Below are positions 17,595 through 26,275 of a stretch of 60,586 nt of DNA, in pieces (the stretch's first letter is position 1; each line of letters opens with the position of its first letter). Both the position numbers and the translations under genes were made by a program. Source of the stretch: Phycisphaerae bacterium (GTDB lineage: Bacteria; Planctomycetota; Phycisphaerae; UBA1845); the NCBI GenBank assembly GCA_029260035.1, contig JAJDEA010000088.1, positions 1-60,586 on the forward strand. The letters run 5' to 3'. Below the pieces are notes generated by a model that was not told the origin of the DNA, made no database searches, and saw only the letters and a program-made list of their open reading frames with translations.

Positions 17595-18572
17595 ATGACA
17601 CGACGAAAGCAAAACGAGAAGTACGAAGATCGTGAGGTTAGCGCGTTTCGCTCGACCGATTTGACCGGCGAGGGAGTTCCGGCGCGTGTCCTTCTGGCAC
17701 CTTGGGGAGATGTCGAAAGCAGCAACGGCAGTTTTGTTGTAGACGATGAGTCAGCACGGCTCGCCCTCGACGCATTCGACGATCATGCCACCGATTTGCC
17801 AATCGACTACGAACACCAGACGCTTGGTGGCACCTACGCGGCACCGAGCGGAAAGGCTCCTGCGGCGGGCTGGGTCAAGAGAATGTTTGCCGAAACCGGT
17901 ATTGGGCTGTTGGCGGAAATTGAATGGACGGAGCAGGCTGAAGAACTGCTGGCCTCGAAGGAATATCGATATCTGTCACCCGTCGCCATTATCCGCAAGT
18001 CTGACCGAAAACTCGTAGCGATCCACTCGGCAGCTCTCACCAACAAGCCGGCAATCGTTGGAATGCAGCCGATTGTCAATCGCGAACAAAGTCATCATAT
18101 TGCCGTACAAATGGCACCGTTGCAGGAACTGCGCAAGGAATTGTGTCTTTCGGAGAACACTGACGCGGAGGAGGTTCTCGCCGCTGCAGGCAGACGGCTG
18201 ACGGAGCTTCGAGAGGATTCGAAGATGCGACGAGTCCAGGCTCGTGTCGAGGAAGCGGCGTGTGCTGGCAAGTTGGTCGAGGCACAGCGAGCCTGGGCTG
18301 AAGCGCTCGTAGCCCAAGAGGAAGAGCTGTTCGACGAATGGTTGCGGACGGCACCAGTCGTGGTCGTTCCGGGTGCGACGAGGCCCCCGGGCGGAGCTGG
18401 TTTAACCCAAGGCCGGGAACAGTCCGCTACAAACCGCGCCCGGGCGGAGTTTCGCTCCAACCCGCTGCTCGCCAGGCTCACAACAGAAAGCGCTTTCGTT
18501 AGCGACGCTTTGCGATCCCACGCTTTGCGGTCTACCACTACCAGCCGTAAAGCAGGAAACCACCAGAACTAA
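17595..18572 (+). CDS. Mu I-like head maturation protease/scaffold
   Basis: A 325-residue protein like Mu gpI. The protease part (FVVDDESARLALDAFDDHAT, PIDYEHQT near residue 70, AAGWVKRM, SKEYRYLSPVA and AALTNKPAIVGM) covers residues ~40-155. The C-terminal half is helical and charged, as in the scaffold that is cleaved during prohead maturation. The order portal-protease-decoration-major capsid matches Mu-type head operons. The 91-base gap before it lacks a strong Shine-Dalgarno sequence. Intact. Confidence 0.85.
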   Translation: MTRRKQNEKYEDREVSAFRSTDLTGEGVPARVLLAPWGDVESSNGSFVVDDESARLALDAFDDHATDLPIDYEHQTLGGTYAAPSGKAPAAGWVKRMFAETGIGLLAEIEWTEQAEELLASKEYRYLSPVAIIRKSDRKLVAIHSAALTNKPAIVGMQPIVNREQSHHIAVQMAPLQELRKELCLSENTDAEEVLAAAGRRLTELREDSKMRRVQARVEEAACAGKLVEAQRAWAEALVAQEEELFDEWLRTAPVVVVPGATRPPGGAGLTQGREQSATNRARAEFRSNPLLARLTTESAFVSDALRSHALRSTTTSRKAGNHQN

Positions 18573-18623
18573 TCAACCAGGCTCTTTTTCACAAGTCCAA
18601 TCAACTATAGAGGATGACAGAAC

Positions 18624-19388
18624 ATGGCACTAAGCACAAACAAAGATGTGGACCATTACATCGATCAGGAGCTGCGAACATTTCAAGTAGAGGGTACCGC
18701 TCATATTTACAAGGGCTCCCTTGTGGGCCTTGCTTCCACGGGTTATGCGCAGCCTCTGGCTGCAGGAGATCCGTTTGTTGGAATTGCATACGAAGAAATC
18801 GACAATACAAGTGGCGCAAACGGAGCCTTGACTGTCCGCGTTTACACACTCGGTGATTTCGGTCTCTCGCTGAGTGGGGCAGCTATCACGGACATCGGCC
18901 GGCCGGTCTTTGCCTCGGCCGACGATACTCTAACCTTTACCGGTGCGGGAAACTCGTACGTTGGAATTGTGCAGGATTTCGTCAAGGCAAGTGAAATCAT
19001 CTTGCGGATCGATCCAGGCCATAAGTTTATCAAGACGGTCATCCACACCGTCGAAGACCTGAGCGCCGGTGCGGACATCGCAGCACGTGCAGTCCACGGC
19101 TTTGATGCGGATGGATGGATCGTTTGCGCTCGGGCTACAAATCAGGCGACTGCGGCGGCGGGCATCGATAACAGCAACACATGTGTCATAACACTGGCAA
19201 CCGGAGCCGGCACGGTCGTTACCGAGACCTTCGACGCCACGACAACGTTTCCCGGTGCAAATTCCTCTGTCGATCTGGGCAGTGTAAGCAATGTGCATGT
19301 AGGTTCCGGCGATGTGATGACAGTAGCCGTAACCAATGGGGCCACGGCTGACCCCGGCCCGTTCCTGATCTGTGTTGATTACGTTTAG
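18624..19388 (+). CDS. Capsid decoration protein (DUF2190-like)
   Basis: The first ~135 residues match the DUF2190 pattern: an N-terminal stretch through VEGTAHIYKGSLVGL, then GYAQPLAAGDPFVGIAYEE and VRVYTLGDFGLSLSGAA. These small beta proteins stud the capsid surface. Residues 140-254 form an extra beta-rich domain ending with VGSGDVMTVAVTNGATADPG, perhaps a surface display domain (inference). The TAG stop (19386-19388) is the first three bases of repeat A copy 3. Confidence 0.75.
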   Translation: MALSTNKDVDHYIDQELRTFQVEGTAHIYKGSLVGLASTGYAQPLAAGDPFVGIAYEEIDNTSGANGALTVRVYTLGDFGLSLSGAAITDIGRPVFASADDTLTFTGAGNSYVGIVQDFVKASEIILRIDPGHKFIKTVIHTVEDLSAGADIAARAVHGFDADGWIVCARATNQATAAAGIDNSNTCVITLATGAGTVVTETFDATTTFPGANSSVDLGSVSNVHVGSGDVMTVAVTNGATADPGPFLICVDYV

Positions 19389-19482
19389 AGCAAGCTCTAT
19401 TTTTCTGTAGCGGTCGAGAGCATTCTTCTTCTCATGGATATTCGCAATTCGCCGCGACATATGATCGGTTCGTGGCTATAGC
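19386..19482 (+). repeat. Dispersed intergenic repeat A, copy 3 (inside capsid cassette)
   Basis: It begins TAGAGCAAGCTCTATTTTTC and ends GTTCGTGGCTATAGC, with the same spacing as copies 1 and 4. Its first three bases are the stop codon of the decoration gene. The palindrome followed by a T run could also act as a weak terminator. Confidence 0.75.
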
Positions 19483-19554
19483 GTCGCAACATTTTTTCAA
19501 GTCGGCGACACATCGCCGAGTCTTTTGTCTGTTCACTAAATAGGAGAGCCAGCC

Positions 19555-20478
19555 GTGGCGATTATCAATACCGGATTGCTTACCAAGGGACTGCGTAGCG
19601 AATTCTTCAATCGTTTCGATGCTACAACGACCTATTTTCAGGATCTGAGCACGCGGATCGAATCCAGCTCGGACACCGAGACCTACAAGTGGCTCGGTTC
19701 AGCACCGCGAATGCGGGAATGGGGTACCGGCCGAATTGCGCAGGGTATCGGCACTGAGTCGTATTCGGTCGAAAACCTCAAGTACGAGGCGACTTTGGAA
19801 GTCGATCGAGACGAGATCGCCGACGATAAGACGGGGCAGATTCGCATTCGTGTCGCAGAACTGGCATCTCGTGCGGCGTCTCACAAGGACTATCTGCTCG
19901 CGCAGCTTCTTATCAACGGCGACCAGGCAGGCTTTACCAGCTACGATGGTGCCGTTTTTTTCAGTAGCAATCATGTGTCCGGTTCGTCCGGCTCGCAGGA
20001 CAACCTCTTGACCAGCCCCGCGATTGACCCGAACGACCCCACAACGGAAGAATTCAAGATTGCTCTTAAGGCGGCGCTTTCGGCTATGCTGGGCTTCAAG
20101 GATGATCGCGGCGATCCGTTATCGATTGGCGCAACGGGACTTGTTTGCGTAGTGCCGACTTCATTGCACATGACGGCTCTGGAGGCAGTGAACGCGACGG
20201 TAATCAGCAATACGTCCAACATTCTCGAAGGCGTCGCGCAGGTTGTTCCATGCCCATGGCTTACCGCCACAGATGAATGGTACCTATTGAAAACCGACGG
20301 CGTCATTCGACCCTTTATGTTTCAGGATCGCGAGCCGGTGGAGTTCACAGCACTGACCGAAGAAAGTGATGAAGGATTCCGACGTGAAAAGTTCCTTTAC
20401 GGCGTACGCGCGCGATACCGCATGGCGTATGCGTATTGGCAGTTCGCCGTAAGCACCACATTCACTACGCCTTCGTAG
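19555..20478 (+). CDS. Major capsid protein (Mu gpT-like)
   Basis: A 307-residue protein from GTG 19555. The opening IINTGLLTKGLRSEFFNRFD, then RMREWGTGRIAQGIGTESYS, YEATLEVDRDEIADDKTGQ and the end MAYAYWQFAVSTT are characteristic of the Mu gpT major head family (HK97 fold). Its length is normal. GAGAGCC lies just upstream. This is the most diagnostic gene of the cassette and is intact, which argues for retained function or recent arrival. The TAG stop starts another TAGAGC sequence. Confidence 0.92.
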   Translation: MAIINTGLLTKGLRSEFFNRFDATTTYFQDLSTRIESSSDTETYKWLGSAPRMREWGTGRIAQGIGTESYSVENLKYEATLEVDRDEIADDKTGQIRIRVAELASRAASHKDYLLAQLLINGDQAGFTSYDGAVFFSSNHVSGSSGSQDNLLTSPAIDPNDPTTEEFKIALKAALSAMLGFKDDRGDPLSIGATGLVCVVPTSLHMTALEAVNATVISNTSNILEGVAQVVPCPWLTATDEWYLLKTDGVIRPFMFQDREPVEFTALTEESDEGFRREKFLYGVRARYRMAYAYWQFAVSTTFTTPS

Positions 20479-20639
20479 AGCGTGCTGTCAACGCTTGGGG
20501 TTGGTGGTGAAAGCGAACTCTGCTTTGTGAGACAGTCTCAATTTGGTATTTCCCGAGAGATCGTCTCGAAACAGCGTTACACAACTAGACATGAGCTTAA
20601 TCATCCGCGGTTCAAACTTCGGCACAAGGAGTCACATGG
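20479..20639 (+). repeat. Capsid-cassette spacer with degenerate repeat
   Basis: This 160-base gap holds AACTCTGCTTTGTGAGACAG and, further on, AGATCGTCTCGAAACAGCG. Both blocks align in order with the gap at 23788-23895 and partly with 21660-21755. They look like a diverged repeat A subtype. AAGGAG lies just before the next ATG. Confidence 0.5.
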
Positions 20640-21080
20640 ATGGCATACATAACGAACACCGCAATCCAGGAACGTCTCGGCAATTCGACCTATGTCCAGC
20701 TTGCCGATGACGATGGGGATGGACTGGCCGATGTTGAGGTTGTGGATGAAGTGCGCCTTGGGGCGGAAGGCGAAGTGAACAGCTACCTGGGCCAACGATT
20801 CGCTGTCCCGATCGACCTGGTGAAGTTTCCAGAACTTGCTGGCGTTCTCAAGACAATCTCGCTCGATCTGGCAGAGCATCGCCTGCGCGTGCGCCGACCA
20901 CCAATCCCAGCTTCGGCGATTCGGCAGCGCGACCAGGCGATTGACTGGCTCGCCAGGATTGCGGCAGGAACGCTTGCCCTGCCGGCGACAGGGGTTCCCT
21001 TGAGTAGCGACCGAAGTCCGATCGCGGATTCGGTGGGCGATGCCCGCATTCTGTCACGAGATGAACTTTCGGATTTCTGA
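20640..21080 (+). CDS. Head-tail connector (DUF1320, Mu gp36-like)
   Basis: A 146-residue protein starting MAYITNTAIQERLG with an acidic loop (DDDGDGLADVEV), then VRLGAEGEVNSYLGQRFAVP and LDLAEHRLRVRRPP. This is the DUF1320 pattern, a connector docking below the portal. Length is standard. It follows the major capsid gene, as in Mu-like phages. A connector implies that a tail or plug once joined, or still joins, the head. Confidence 0.82.
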   Translation: MAYITNTAIQERLGNSTYVQLADDDGDGLADVEVVDEVRLGAEGEVNSYLGQRFAVPIDLVKFPELAGVLKTISLDLAEHRLRVRRPPIPASAIRQRDQAIDWLARIAAGTLALPATGVPLSSDRSPIADSVGDARILSRDELSDF

Positions 21081-21173
21081 AGCAAGAGATGTCATCTGCA
21101 CCGTCCGCTGAATCAGACAATGGGCGCTGGGTTTAATCACCCGTTTATAACGCTTTGATGGAGGTTTACTCGA

Positions 21174-21659
21174 ATGGCTGCCACGCCGGATCGAACGACG
21201 ATACGAACAACGGTTGACTCCCTCGTGACAAACCTTCGAGCTAATCTGGTGGCTGAGCCACCGACGGCAACTAAGCCTTTTCGGATCATGGCGGTAGGCG
21301 ATGTCAAGTTCGACGAGCACACTCGGCCATTCCTGACGCTTTCGGTCGAACGAATTCGGCCAATCGGCACAACGCAGAACGACAAGATCCTGGAAGTACG
21401 GGCGACGTTTCGTATGGCGGCTGATATATCGGCTTCGGATCCGCACACGACGATCCTCGATAAGATTGGCGCACTGGAGGATCACTTCGATACGTTGATC
21501 GACATTGGTGTCGTCGAGGGGAGCGATGGGTTCGATGATCGGGAATGGCTTATCGATTATCCAAAATTTGCGTCCGGCATGCGTGTCGTTTCGGCGACAG
21601 CAACACAGTCATTCGTCGTTCGCGCGGAGCGTCTGCAGAATCGTATACCGGCGTCTTAG
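21174..21659 (+). CDS. Probable neck/tail-completion protein
   Basis: A 161-residue protein placed where Mu-like phages encode gp37-type tail-terminator proteins. It has an N-terminal helix (RTTVDSLVTNLRANLV), then beta strands with RPFLTLSVERIRPIG and a central IGALEDHFDTLIDIGVVEG, a pattern seen in tail-terminator proteins. I cannot name the family with certainty. GGAGG precedes the start. Role inferred from position. Confidence 0.6.
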   Translation: MAATPDRTTIRTTVDSLVTNLRANLVAEPPTATKPFRIMAVGDVKFDEHTRPFLTLSVERIRPIGTTQNDKILEVRATFRMAADISASDPHTTILDKIGALEDHFDTLIDIGVVEGSDGFDDREWLIDYPKFASGMRVVSATATQSFVVRAERLQNRIPAS

Positions 21660-21755
21660 CGCAGGGTTTTTCTGTGCTGCCTTTATGGCGGTTCTTCTCG
21701 CAAGTTGCCTCGAAGCAGCGATACACAAGACACGAGAATGCTATAGGAAACCAAG
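21660..21755 (+). repeat. Capsid-cassette spacer with degenerate repeat
   Basis: It contains GGGTTTTTCTGTGCTGCC and then CTCGAAGCAGCGATACAC, blocks related to those at 20479-20639 and 23788-23895, and ends with AATGCTATAGG, recalling the GCTATAGC right end of repeat A. Confidence 0.45.
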
Positions 21756-22202
21756 ATGAATTGGATTCTCGCAACACGAGGTGCGACTACAAAACTGCGG
21801 ATTTCCCCTTTTACTGAAACCGAAATCGAAGGGGTCCACAGCGTAGTTTACAAGCCTGGCATCGAACCGATTCCTTTCTCTGGTAACGACGTAGCGACCG
21901 GGCCTTTGGGTACGTTTGGCCGAGGCGTTCACCGAATTTCGGGCTTCGTTTTCTCTTACGATGGGTCGGCGGCCGAGACGCTTTTTTCCGTCACACAGTC
22001 GATTGATCTCGTCATTCGATACCGCGCGAGCGGCGAAAAGCGCAAGCGGACATTGTCGGATGCGGCTTTTCTTGGAGACGCTGTCGTGACTGTTCCATCG
22101 CTGAACACGGGAGTATCCGAACTCATTGGTGTTCCGTTTCGGATTCAGATTCCGGACACGGATTCACTTGGAAATCACGTTACAGACATAGTGGAGCCGT
22201 AA
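21756..22202 (+). CDS. Phage structural protein, unknown
   Basis: A 148-residue beta-rich protein. It lies three bases ahead of the next gene and directly after the neck candidate. SVTQSIDLVIRYRASGEKRK and TVPSLNTGVSELIGVPFRIQ suggest a small sandwich or tube-like subunit. A minimal tail-tube role would fit the position, but no family was recognised and there is no tape-measure gene to go with it. Confidence 0.6.
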   Translation: MNWILATRGATTKLRISPFTETEIEGVHSVVYKPGIEPIPFSGNDVATGPLGTFGRGVHRISGFVFSYDGSAAETLFSVTQSIDLVIRYRASGEKRKRTLSDAAFLGDAVVTVPSLNTGVSELIGVPFRIQIPDTDSLGNHVTDIVEP

Positions 22203-22205
22203 TAC

Positions 22206-22652
22206 ATGGCCGTGAACACGTCCCAATTGATCGACGCGGCGCAGGTCGGATTTGCCGCACAGCAAAATGAACTGTCAGAGATTCGCGCTCGCCAACCAAT
22301 GTCCGTAACAAGCAAGACGTCTACCGGCACAGCAAACATAAACGTTGCGTTTAATCTGGATCGCGTTTTTCGGTTGGTGTACGTTCGTTGTCACTTTTCT
22401 GGATCTCCGGGCGTAGACCAGCTGACATTATCGTTGGATTCGGCCAACGGCGCAACCTACGACACTGACCTTTATTCGATAACAAGCGCTGGCACCGGCA
22501 GTGATGTCAACTTTCGCATTTCAGCACAGGAAAGCGCAGAGCCATCTGCCTGGACGTTTCAATCCGGCGATGCACTAAGGGTCCAATGGACGAACCCGGA
22601 CAGCGGCAACATTACCTGGGGACTTGAAGTTGGACTCGCAATTGCTTCTTAA
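22206..22652 (+). CDS. Phage structural protein, unknown
   Basis: A 148-residue protein with a short helical N-terminus followed by a jelly-roll-like beta domain (VFRLVYVRCHFSGSPGVDQL, then DALRVQWTNPDSGNITWGLE). Such domains occur in virion surface or fibre proteins that bind receptors or carbohydrates. Translationally coupled to the upstream gene (gap of three bases). No family was recognised. Confidence 0.6.
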   Translation: MAVNTSQLIDAAQVGFAAQQNELSEIRARQPMSVTSKTSTGTANINVAFNLDRVFRLVYVRCHFSGSPGVDQLTLSLDSANGATYDTDLYSITSAGTGSDVNFRISAQESAEPSAWTFQSGDALRVQWTNPDSGNITWGLEVGLAIAS

Positions 22653-22755
22653 GGCCTAACTCTATTTTCTGTTGCGGTCGCATCTTTGTTAGTGCGGCTT
22701 GAATAGCTCATAGCGGCTTTGCGAATGAAACGCGAGCTACATAAGGACAAACCCA
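22653..22755 (+). repeat. Capsid-cassette spacer with degenerate repeat A
   Basis: The segment AACTCTATTTTCTGTTGCGG closely follows the left end of repeat A (CTCTATTTTTCTGTAGCGG at copy 3). The right end is lost apart from CTCATAGCGG. Confidence 0.5.
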
Positions 22756-23787
22756 ATGCCTCTCACCGATCGATCCGACAGCCTGGACACGCGGAACCTG
22801 ACCGTTCATGACTTGCTCGAACTGGCGGCGGACACGCCGATCGAGTTCAAGGAGATGGCTGCACCGGCAACACCAGCCACCGGATCAGTCGTAGTCTACG
22901 CAAAGACTGACGGAAAACTCTATGCCAAAGACGACGTCGGTACGGAGTCCAATCTGACAGCTGGCGGCGCCGGCGAGGCCAATACTGCGAGCAATGTTGG
23001 CACAGGCGGCGTCGGTGTCATCGAAAGTAAGGTAGGCGACGATCTTCAATTTCGTAGCGTAAACGCTGGCTCCGCGAAAATTGCCGTATCACTCGACGCA
23101 GCGAACAAGGAAGTAGACATTGATCTCGGTGTCGTTGCTTCCACAGACTTGTCAGACAGCGGAAGCCTATACCGTTCTTCAGGAACAGACGTCGCCATTG
23201 CAGATGGCGGCACAGGCTCCAGTTCAGCGTCCGGCGCTCGAACTAACCTGGGTCTTGGCATTGGCACGGACGTCCAGGCCCATGACACTGATCTTGATGC
23301 AATCGCCGCGGTCAACACAAACGGATTGGTCGCCCGAACCGGGGCTGGTACTGCAGCTTCGCGCACCGTGCTCGCCGGCACGGGGATCAGCGTTACCAAT
23401 GGCGACGGCTCAGCCGGCGATCCCTCGATAAACCTGGCAACGAAGTCGCGGACAGTAACCAAAATCGTATACATTGAGTTTCCGACCGCTTCCGATTCTC
23501 TACCCGTTGCCTTTCTCGCTGATGACGTCACCTTCGTGCAGGTGCGCGGCGTAACCGACACCGGCACCGTAGACTTCAACATCGAAAGGCGGGCCACGAA
23601 TACACCTGACGCAACTGGAACTGATATCCTGTCCGCTGATCTGCAAGCTACGTCTGCTGGCGCTTCGACCAGCTCATTTGCAACAAGTGGGGCGGTCGCT
23701 GGCGAACAATGGCTGCACTACAGTTCTAGTGCCGTATCCGGGACACCCACCAAGCTATGGGTGGCACTGGAATTCACAATCGACTAA
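22756..23787 (+). CDS. Phage fibre-like structural protein
   Basis: A 343-residue, Gly/Ala/Thr/Asp-rich protein. The middle (VAIADGGTGSSSASGARTNL, then GTDVQAHDTDLDAIAAV and LAGTGISVTNGDGSAGDPSI) is the repeat style of tail-fibre and tail-spike shafts. The N-terminus (RNLTVHDLLELAADTP) may be the anchoring part, and the last ~110 residues a globular tip. It could be a head fibre as readily as a tail fibre, given the missing tail genes. Confidence 0.7.
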   Translation: MPLTDRSDSLDTRNLTVHDLLELAADTPIEFKEMAAPATPATGSVVVYAKTDGKLYAKDDVGTESNLTAGGAGEANTASNVGTGGVGVIESKVGDDLQFRSVNAGSAKIAVSLDAANKEVDIDLGVVASTDLSDSGSLYRSSGTDVAIADGGTGSSSASGARTNLGLGIGTDVQAHDTDLDAIAAVNTNGLVARTGAGTAASRTVLAGTGISVTNGDGSAGDPSINLATKSRTVTKIVYIEFPTASDSLPVAFLADDVTFVQVRGVTDTGTVDFNIERRATNTPDATGTDILSADLQATSAGASTSSFATSGAVAGEQWLHYSSSAVSGTPTKLWVALEFTID

Positions 23788-23895
23788 TGCAGGCTCTGTT
23801 TCTTGTGAATCGGTCTAAGCCTGGGGTCACCAATAGATTGTCCCGAAACAGCGTTTGCGCGACGAATGCGAAAGTTATAAATCAAGGAGCGAGAA
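23788..23895 (+). repeat. Capsid-cassette spacer with degenerate repeat
   Basis: GGCTCTGTTTCTTGTGAATC and AGATTGTCCCGAAACAGCG align in order with the gap at 20479-20639. A ribosome site (AAGGAG) precedes the next gene. Confidence 0.5.
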
Positions 23896-24378
23896 ATGCC
23901 CGGCGGACCATTACTTATGACCAGCGCCGTACCCGATACATCAGGCAACGTATTCCCAGGCGTCCATACCGCAAGCACCAAGTACCGTGAAGGACTGGGG
24001 GTTGCAGCGAACATTTCAAGTGACAGGATATGGCATCTCGAATTCACCATGCCACCGGTGCTGCCCGGCGGAACGTGCAAGCTCGTGCTTATCGCCGTCG
24101 CTAATGCGACGTCGGGCGTAGCGAAGGTGAACCCCAAATGGGTCAGCGTCGATCCGGCAGCTGGTGAAAACGCCTTCACCGCTACTCGCAATGCTGAAGG
24201 AACCACCACACTCACCTGGAGCACCGGCGACAACGACGACGACAAACAGACCAAGATAACACTCGACGCCGACACGGTGGTCGCGAAGGAAACCATCGTA
24301 ATGGATCTCGTGTTCGAGGCTACCGGATGGACCCTGGCACAACAATCAACCTGGACAGCATTTCTGGTGTGGGAGTAA
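23896..24378 (+). CDS. Phage structural protein, unknown
   Basis: A 160-residue beta-rich protein with IWHLEFTMPPVLPGGTCKLV and a C-terminal strand series ending WTAFLVWE. It looks like a small jelly-roll subunit, possibly a fibre tip or adaptor. It is 10 bases ahead of the LamG-like gene and likely co-translated with it. No family was recognised. Confidence 0.6.
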   Translation: MPGGPLLMTSAVPDTSGNVFPGVHTASTKYREGLGVAANISSDRIWHLEFTMPPVLPGGTCKLVLIAVANATSGVAKVNPKWVSVDPAAGENAFTATRNAEGTTTLTWSTGDNDDDKQTKITLDADTVVAKETIVMDLVFEATGWTLAQQSTWTAFLVWE

Positions 24379-24388
24379 TTAACTGATC

Positions 24389-25168
24389 ATGTCCCTTCTC
24401 TTTGATGCAACAACAAAATACGTTCAACTGAGTAACACCGCCCTCGATCAAATTGATGGCATGACGCTGATGATGTGGTATTATGCCAATACAACGGCAT
24501 CCGGCACATACACGGCATTTTCCAAACTATTTGACGCCTCAAACGACCAGATCTTGATTTGGCGGCCGAGCGCATCGCCGGGGCCGAACGACTGGAACTT
24601 TTTTCACAAACGGGCCACGACCAACACGTTCTTAAAGACCTCCGGCGATATCGTTCAGGCCAACAGGTGGGAATGGCTCTGCGTATTGGATTCGGATGGC
24701 GTCGCGCCAAAGGTCTTTCACGGCACGTTGACCTCGAAGCCAACCGAAACGAGCTATACATCGCGCACAACCGGTGTCGGGGCGGTAACGGATGATTCCG
24801 GCCAAGCTACGAATGTCGGTAGAGCAATCCAATCTGGCACACAAACTTTCGACGGGCGAATCGGGTTTCTCGCCATCTATGACCGACGCATGGCCGACGC
24901 AGAAGCACTGGCCCATTGGAAAAGGCCTTGGCCCGCATCAAACTGCGTACAGTTCTGCTATCCCGGCTTGCACGGCGTCTCCTGGGTTGATCTCTCCGGC
25001 AAAGGCGCGAACGGAACGGTGAACGGCAGCCTCACACAATCGTCGCCCATCCCATTGTCTTCACCGCGCTGGCTATTCCCGAGGCCCGGCTTACCGTCCG
25101 CCCAAGCCCGGCGGATAAGTATTGGGAACACATACCCGACTGGCGACCGCGTCATGCTCGCAGGTTAG
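24389..25168 (+). CDS. LamG/concanavalin-like phage surface protein
   Basis: A 259-residue protein with the LamG pattern: an N-terminal DGMTLMMWYYANTTASGTYT, then WEWLCVLDSDGVAPKVFHG, and RIGFLAIYDRRMADAEALAH, which is the standard last strand of such domains in virion proteins. LamG domains bind glycans, so it probably recognises a surface. The C-terminal ~60 residues (SPRWLFPRPGLPSAQARR) look like an end-of-particle tail. It is the last gene of the cassette. Confidence 0.7.
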   Translation: MSLLFDATTKYVQLSNTALDQIDGMTLMMWYYANTTASGTYTAFSKLFDASNDQILIWRPSASPGPNDWNFFHKRATTNTFLKTSGDIVQANRWEWLCVLDSDGVAPKVFHGTLTSKPTETSYTSRTTGVGAVTDDSGQATNVGRAIQSGTQTFDGRIGFLAIYDRRMADAEALAHWKRPWPASNCVQFCYPGLHGVSWVDLSGKGANGTVNGSLTQSSPIPLSSPRWLFPRPGLPSAQARRISIGNTYPTGDRVMLAG

Positions 25169-25281
25169 ACTTTATGGTCGTCGAAAATCGGGCGTAAGCC
25201 TGTTCGGAATCTTCGCGCGAGACTAACCTTTCACCGCTCACTACCGTAAGATGCACTCAGCTACTTGGGAGCGGATTCGAA

Positions 25282-25911
25282 TTGGGCGAACATGAACAAA
25301 TAACAATCGGCGGCATTGTGCTGGCTGGCGGCTACAGTCGGCGAATGGGCAAGGACAAAGCCTGGATTGAACTTGCTGGCGAGTCGCTTCTCTCGCGCGT
25401 GGTTCGTATCACTACCCGCGTTGTGACCCCTGTTGTTGTTGCAGCCAGAACCGGACAACGGCTGCCTGGCTTGCCACGCGCAATCGCAATCGTGCGCGAT
25501 ACATTTGAAGATGCCGGGCCGTTGGCAGGACTCCTGGCTGGTTTGCAGTCCTTGTCTAGCTCTTGCGATGCCGCGTTTGTAGTCTGCTGTGACCAACCAT
25601 TGCTTCGCCCCGCATTTGTTCACGCGATGATTCAACTGATGGAAACTGCACCCGCCGTTATTCCCGTTATCGACGAACGCATACATGCCTTGACAGGAAT
25701 CTATCGAACGAGTTGTCTGGCAAAAATCGAAGAACAACTGCAAGAGGGCGAATTGCGCGCCCATGTGCTGGCTAAGCGATGCGGCGCCAAAATCGTGACC
25801 TCCGATGATCTGTCCGCAGCCGACCCCGACTTGGTCTCTCTTCTCAACATCAATAGTCCGACAGATCTGTCACGCGCCGAGCAACTCATGGAAAATTCAG
25901 CCTATCCATAG
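25282..25911 (+). CDS. mobA: MobA-like molybdenum cofactor guanylyltransferase
   Basis: A 209-residue nucleotidyltransferase from TTG 25282 (GGAG ten bases upstream). The signature VLAGGYSRRMGKDKAWIEL (LAGGxSxRMGxDK) is near residue 13, followed by DTFEDAGPLAGLLAGL and the metal-binding VVCCDQP (near 100). MobA attaches GMP to molybdopterin to form the guanine dinucleotide cofactor of DMSO-reductase-family enzymes. No other cofactor gene is adjacent. It follows the capsid cassette by 113 bases and is of host type. Confidence 0.85.
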   Translation: MGEHEQITIGGIVLAGGYSRRMGKDKAWIELAGESLLSRVVRITTRVVTPVVVAARTGQRLPGLPRAIAIVRDTFEDAGPLAGLLAGLQSLSSSCDAAFVVCCDQPLLRPAFVHAMIQLMETAPAVIPVIDERIHALTGIYRTSCLAKIEEQLQEGELRAHVLAKRCGAKIVTSDDLSAADPDLVSLLNINSPTDLSRAEQLMENSAYP

Positions 25912-26275
25912 TCTCAGCGAGCCGTCTCATCTCACGACTCACACGATCGTTCTGCCTCGTTGCTGACCAACCTCGATGTTTGTCATGGCACCGGCAAGCG
26001 GAAGTCCAAGCCTTGAAAGGATTTAGAACTAACCGGTCGCGTCGATCAGCGTTTGCAGTATTGATACCGCGGCTCTTCAAGCAGTTCCGCATCACCGAAA
26101 TCTTGCTCAGGCAGCTTTGCCCGATAACTTCAGCCAACCGGCACCCTCTCCGATGTTAATTTAGGACTAGGTTGCGCATTGATTGTAATGATGGGTTTAC
26201 GTCGGCTCACTGTGGAGTCGGGGACTCAATCGTTTTTGCGTATGCGCCGCCTGAAAACTAAGGATAGGTGACACG
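25912..26275. other. Gene-free spacer
   Basis: A 364-base gap between mobA and the ExeA-like gene. I see no RNA gene, repeat copy or convincing terminator. Presumably it holds the promoter of the following large gene, but no good -35/-10 pair stands out. Confidence 0.4.

Larger units (their letters stand above)
14871..25168 (+). mobile_element. Mu-type capsid gene cassette (defective prophage or domesticated particle)
   Basis: Twelve co-directional genes cover packaging, portal, maturation protease, decoration, major capsid, connectors and surface proteins. I see no small terminase, gpF-type head protein, tape measure, sheath, baseplate, lysis, integrase/transposase or repressor gene, and no flanking attachment repeat. 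Unlike typical phage operons, most genes are separated by 90-165 bases, and five gaps carry members of a repeat family also found in host spacers. All frames are intact. Boundaries are those of recognisable genes. Confidence 0.75.

Noticed and set aside
19386-23895. Integron attC sites between capsid genes
   Set aside because: The spacers lack the RYYYAAC/GTTRRRY core pairs, and no integrase is present.
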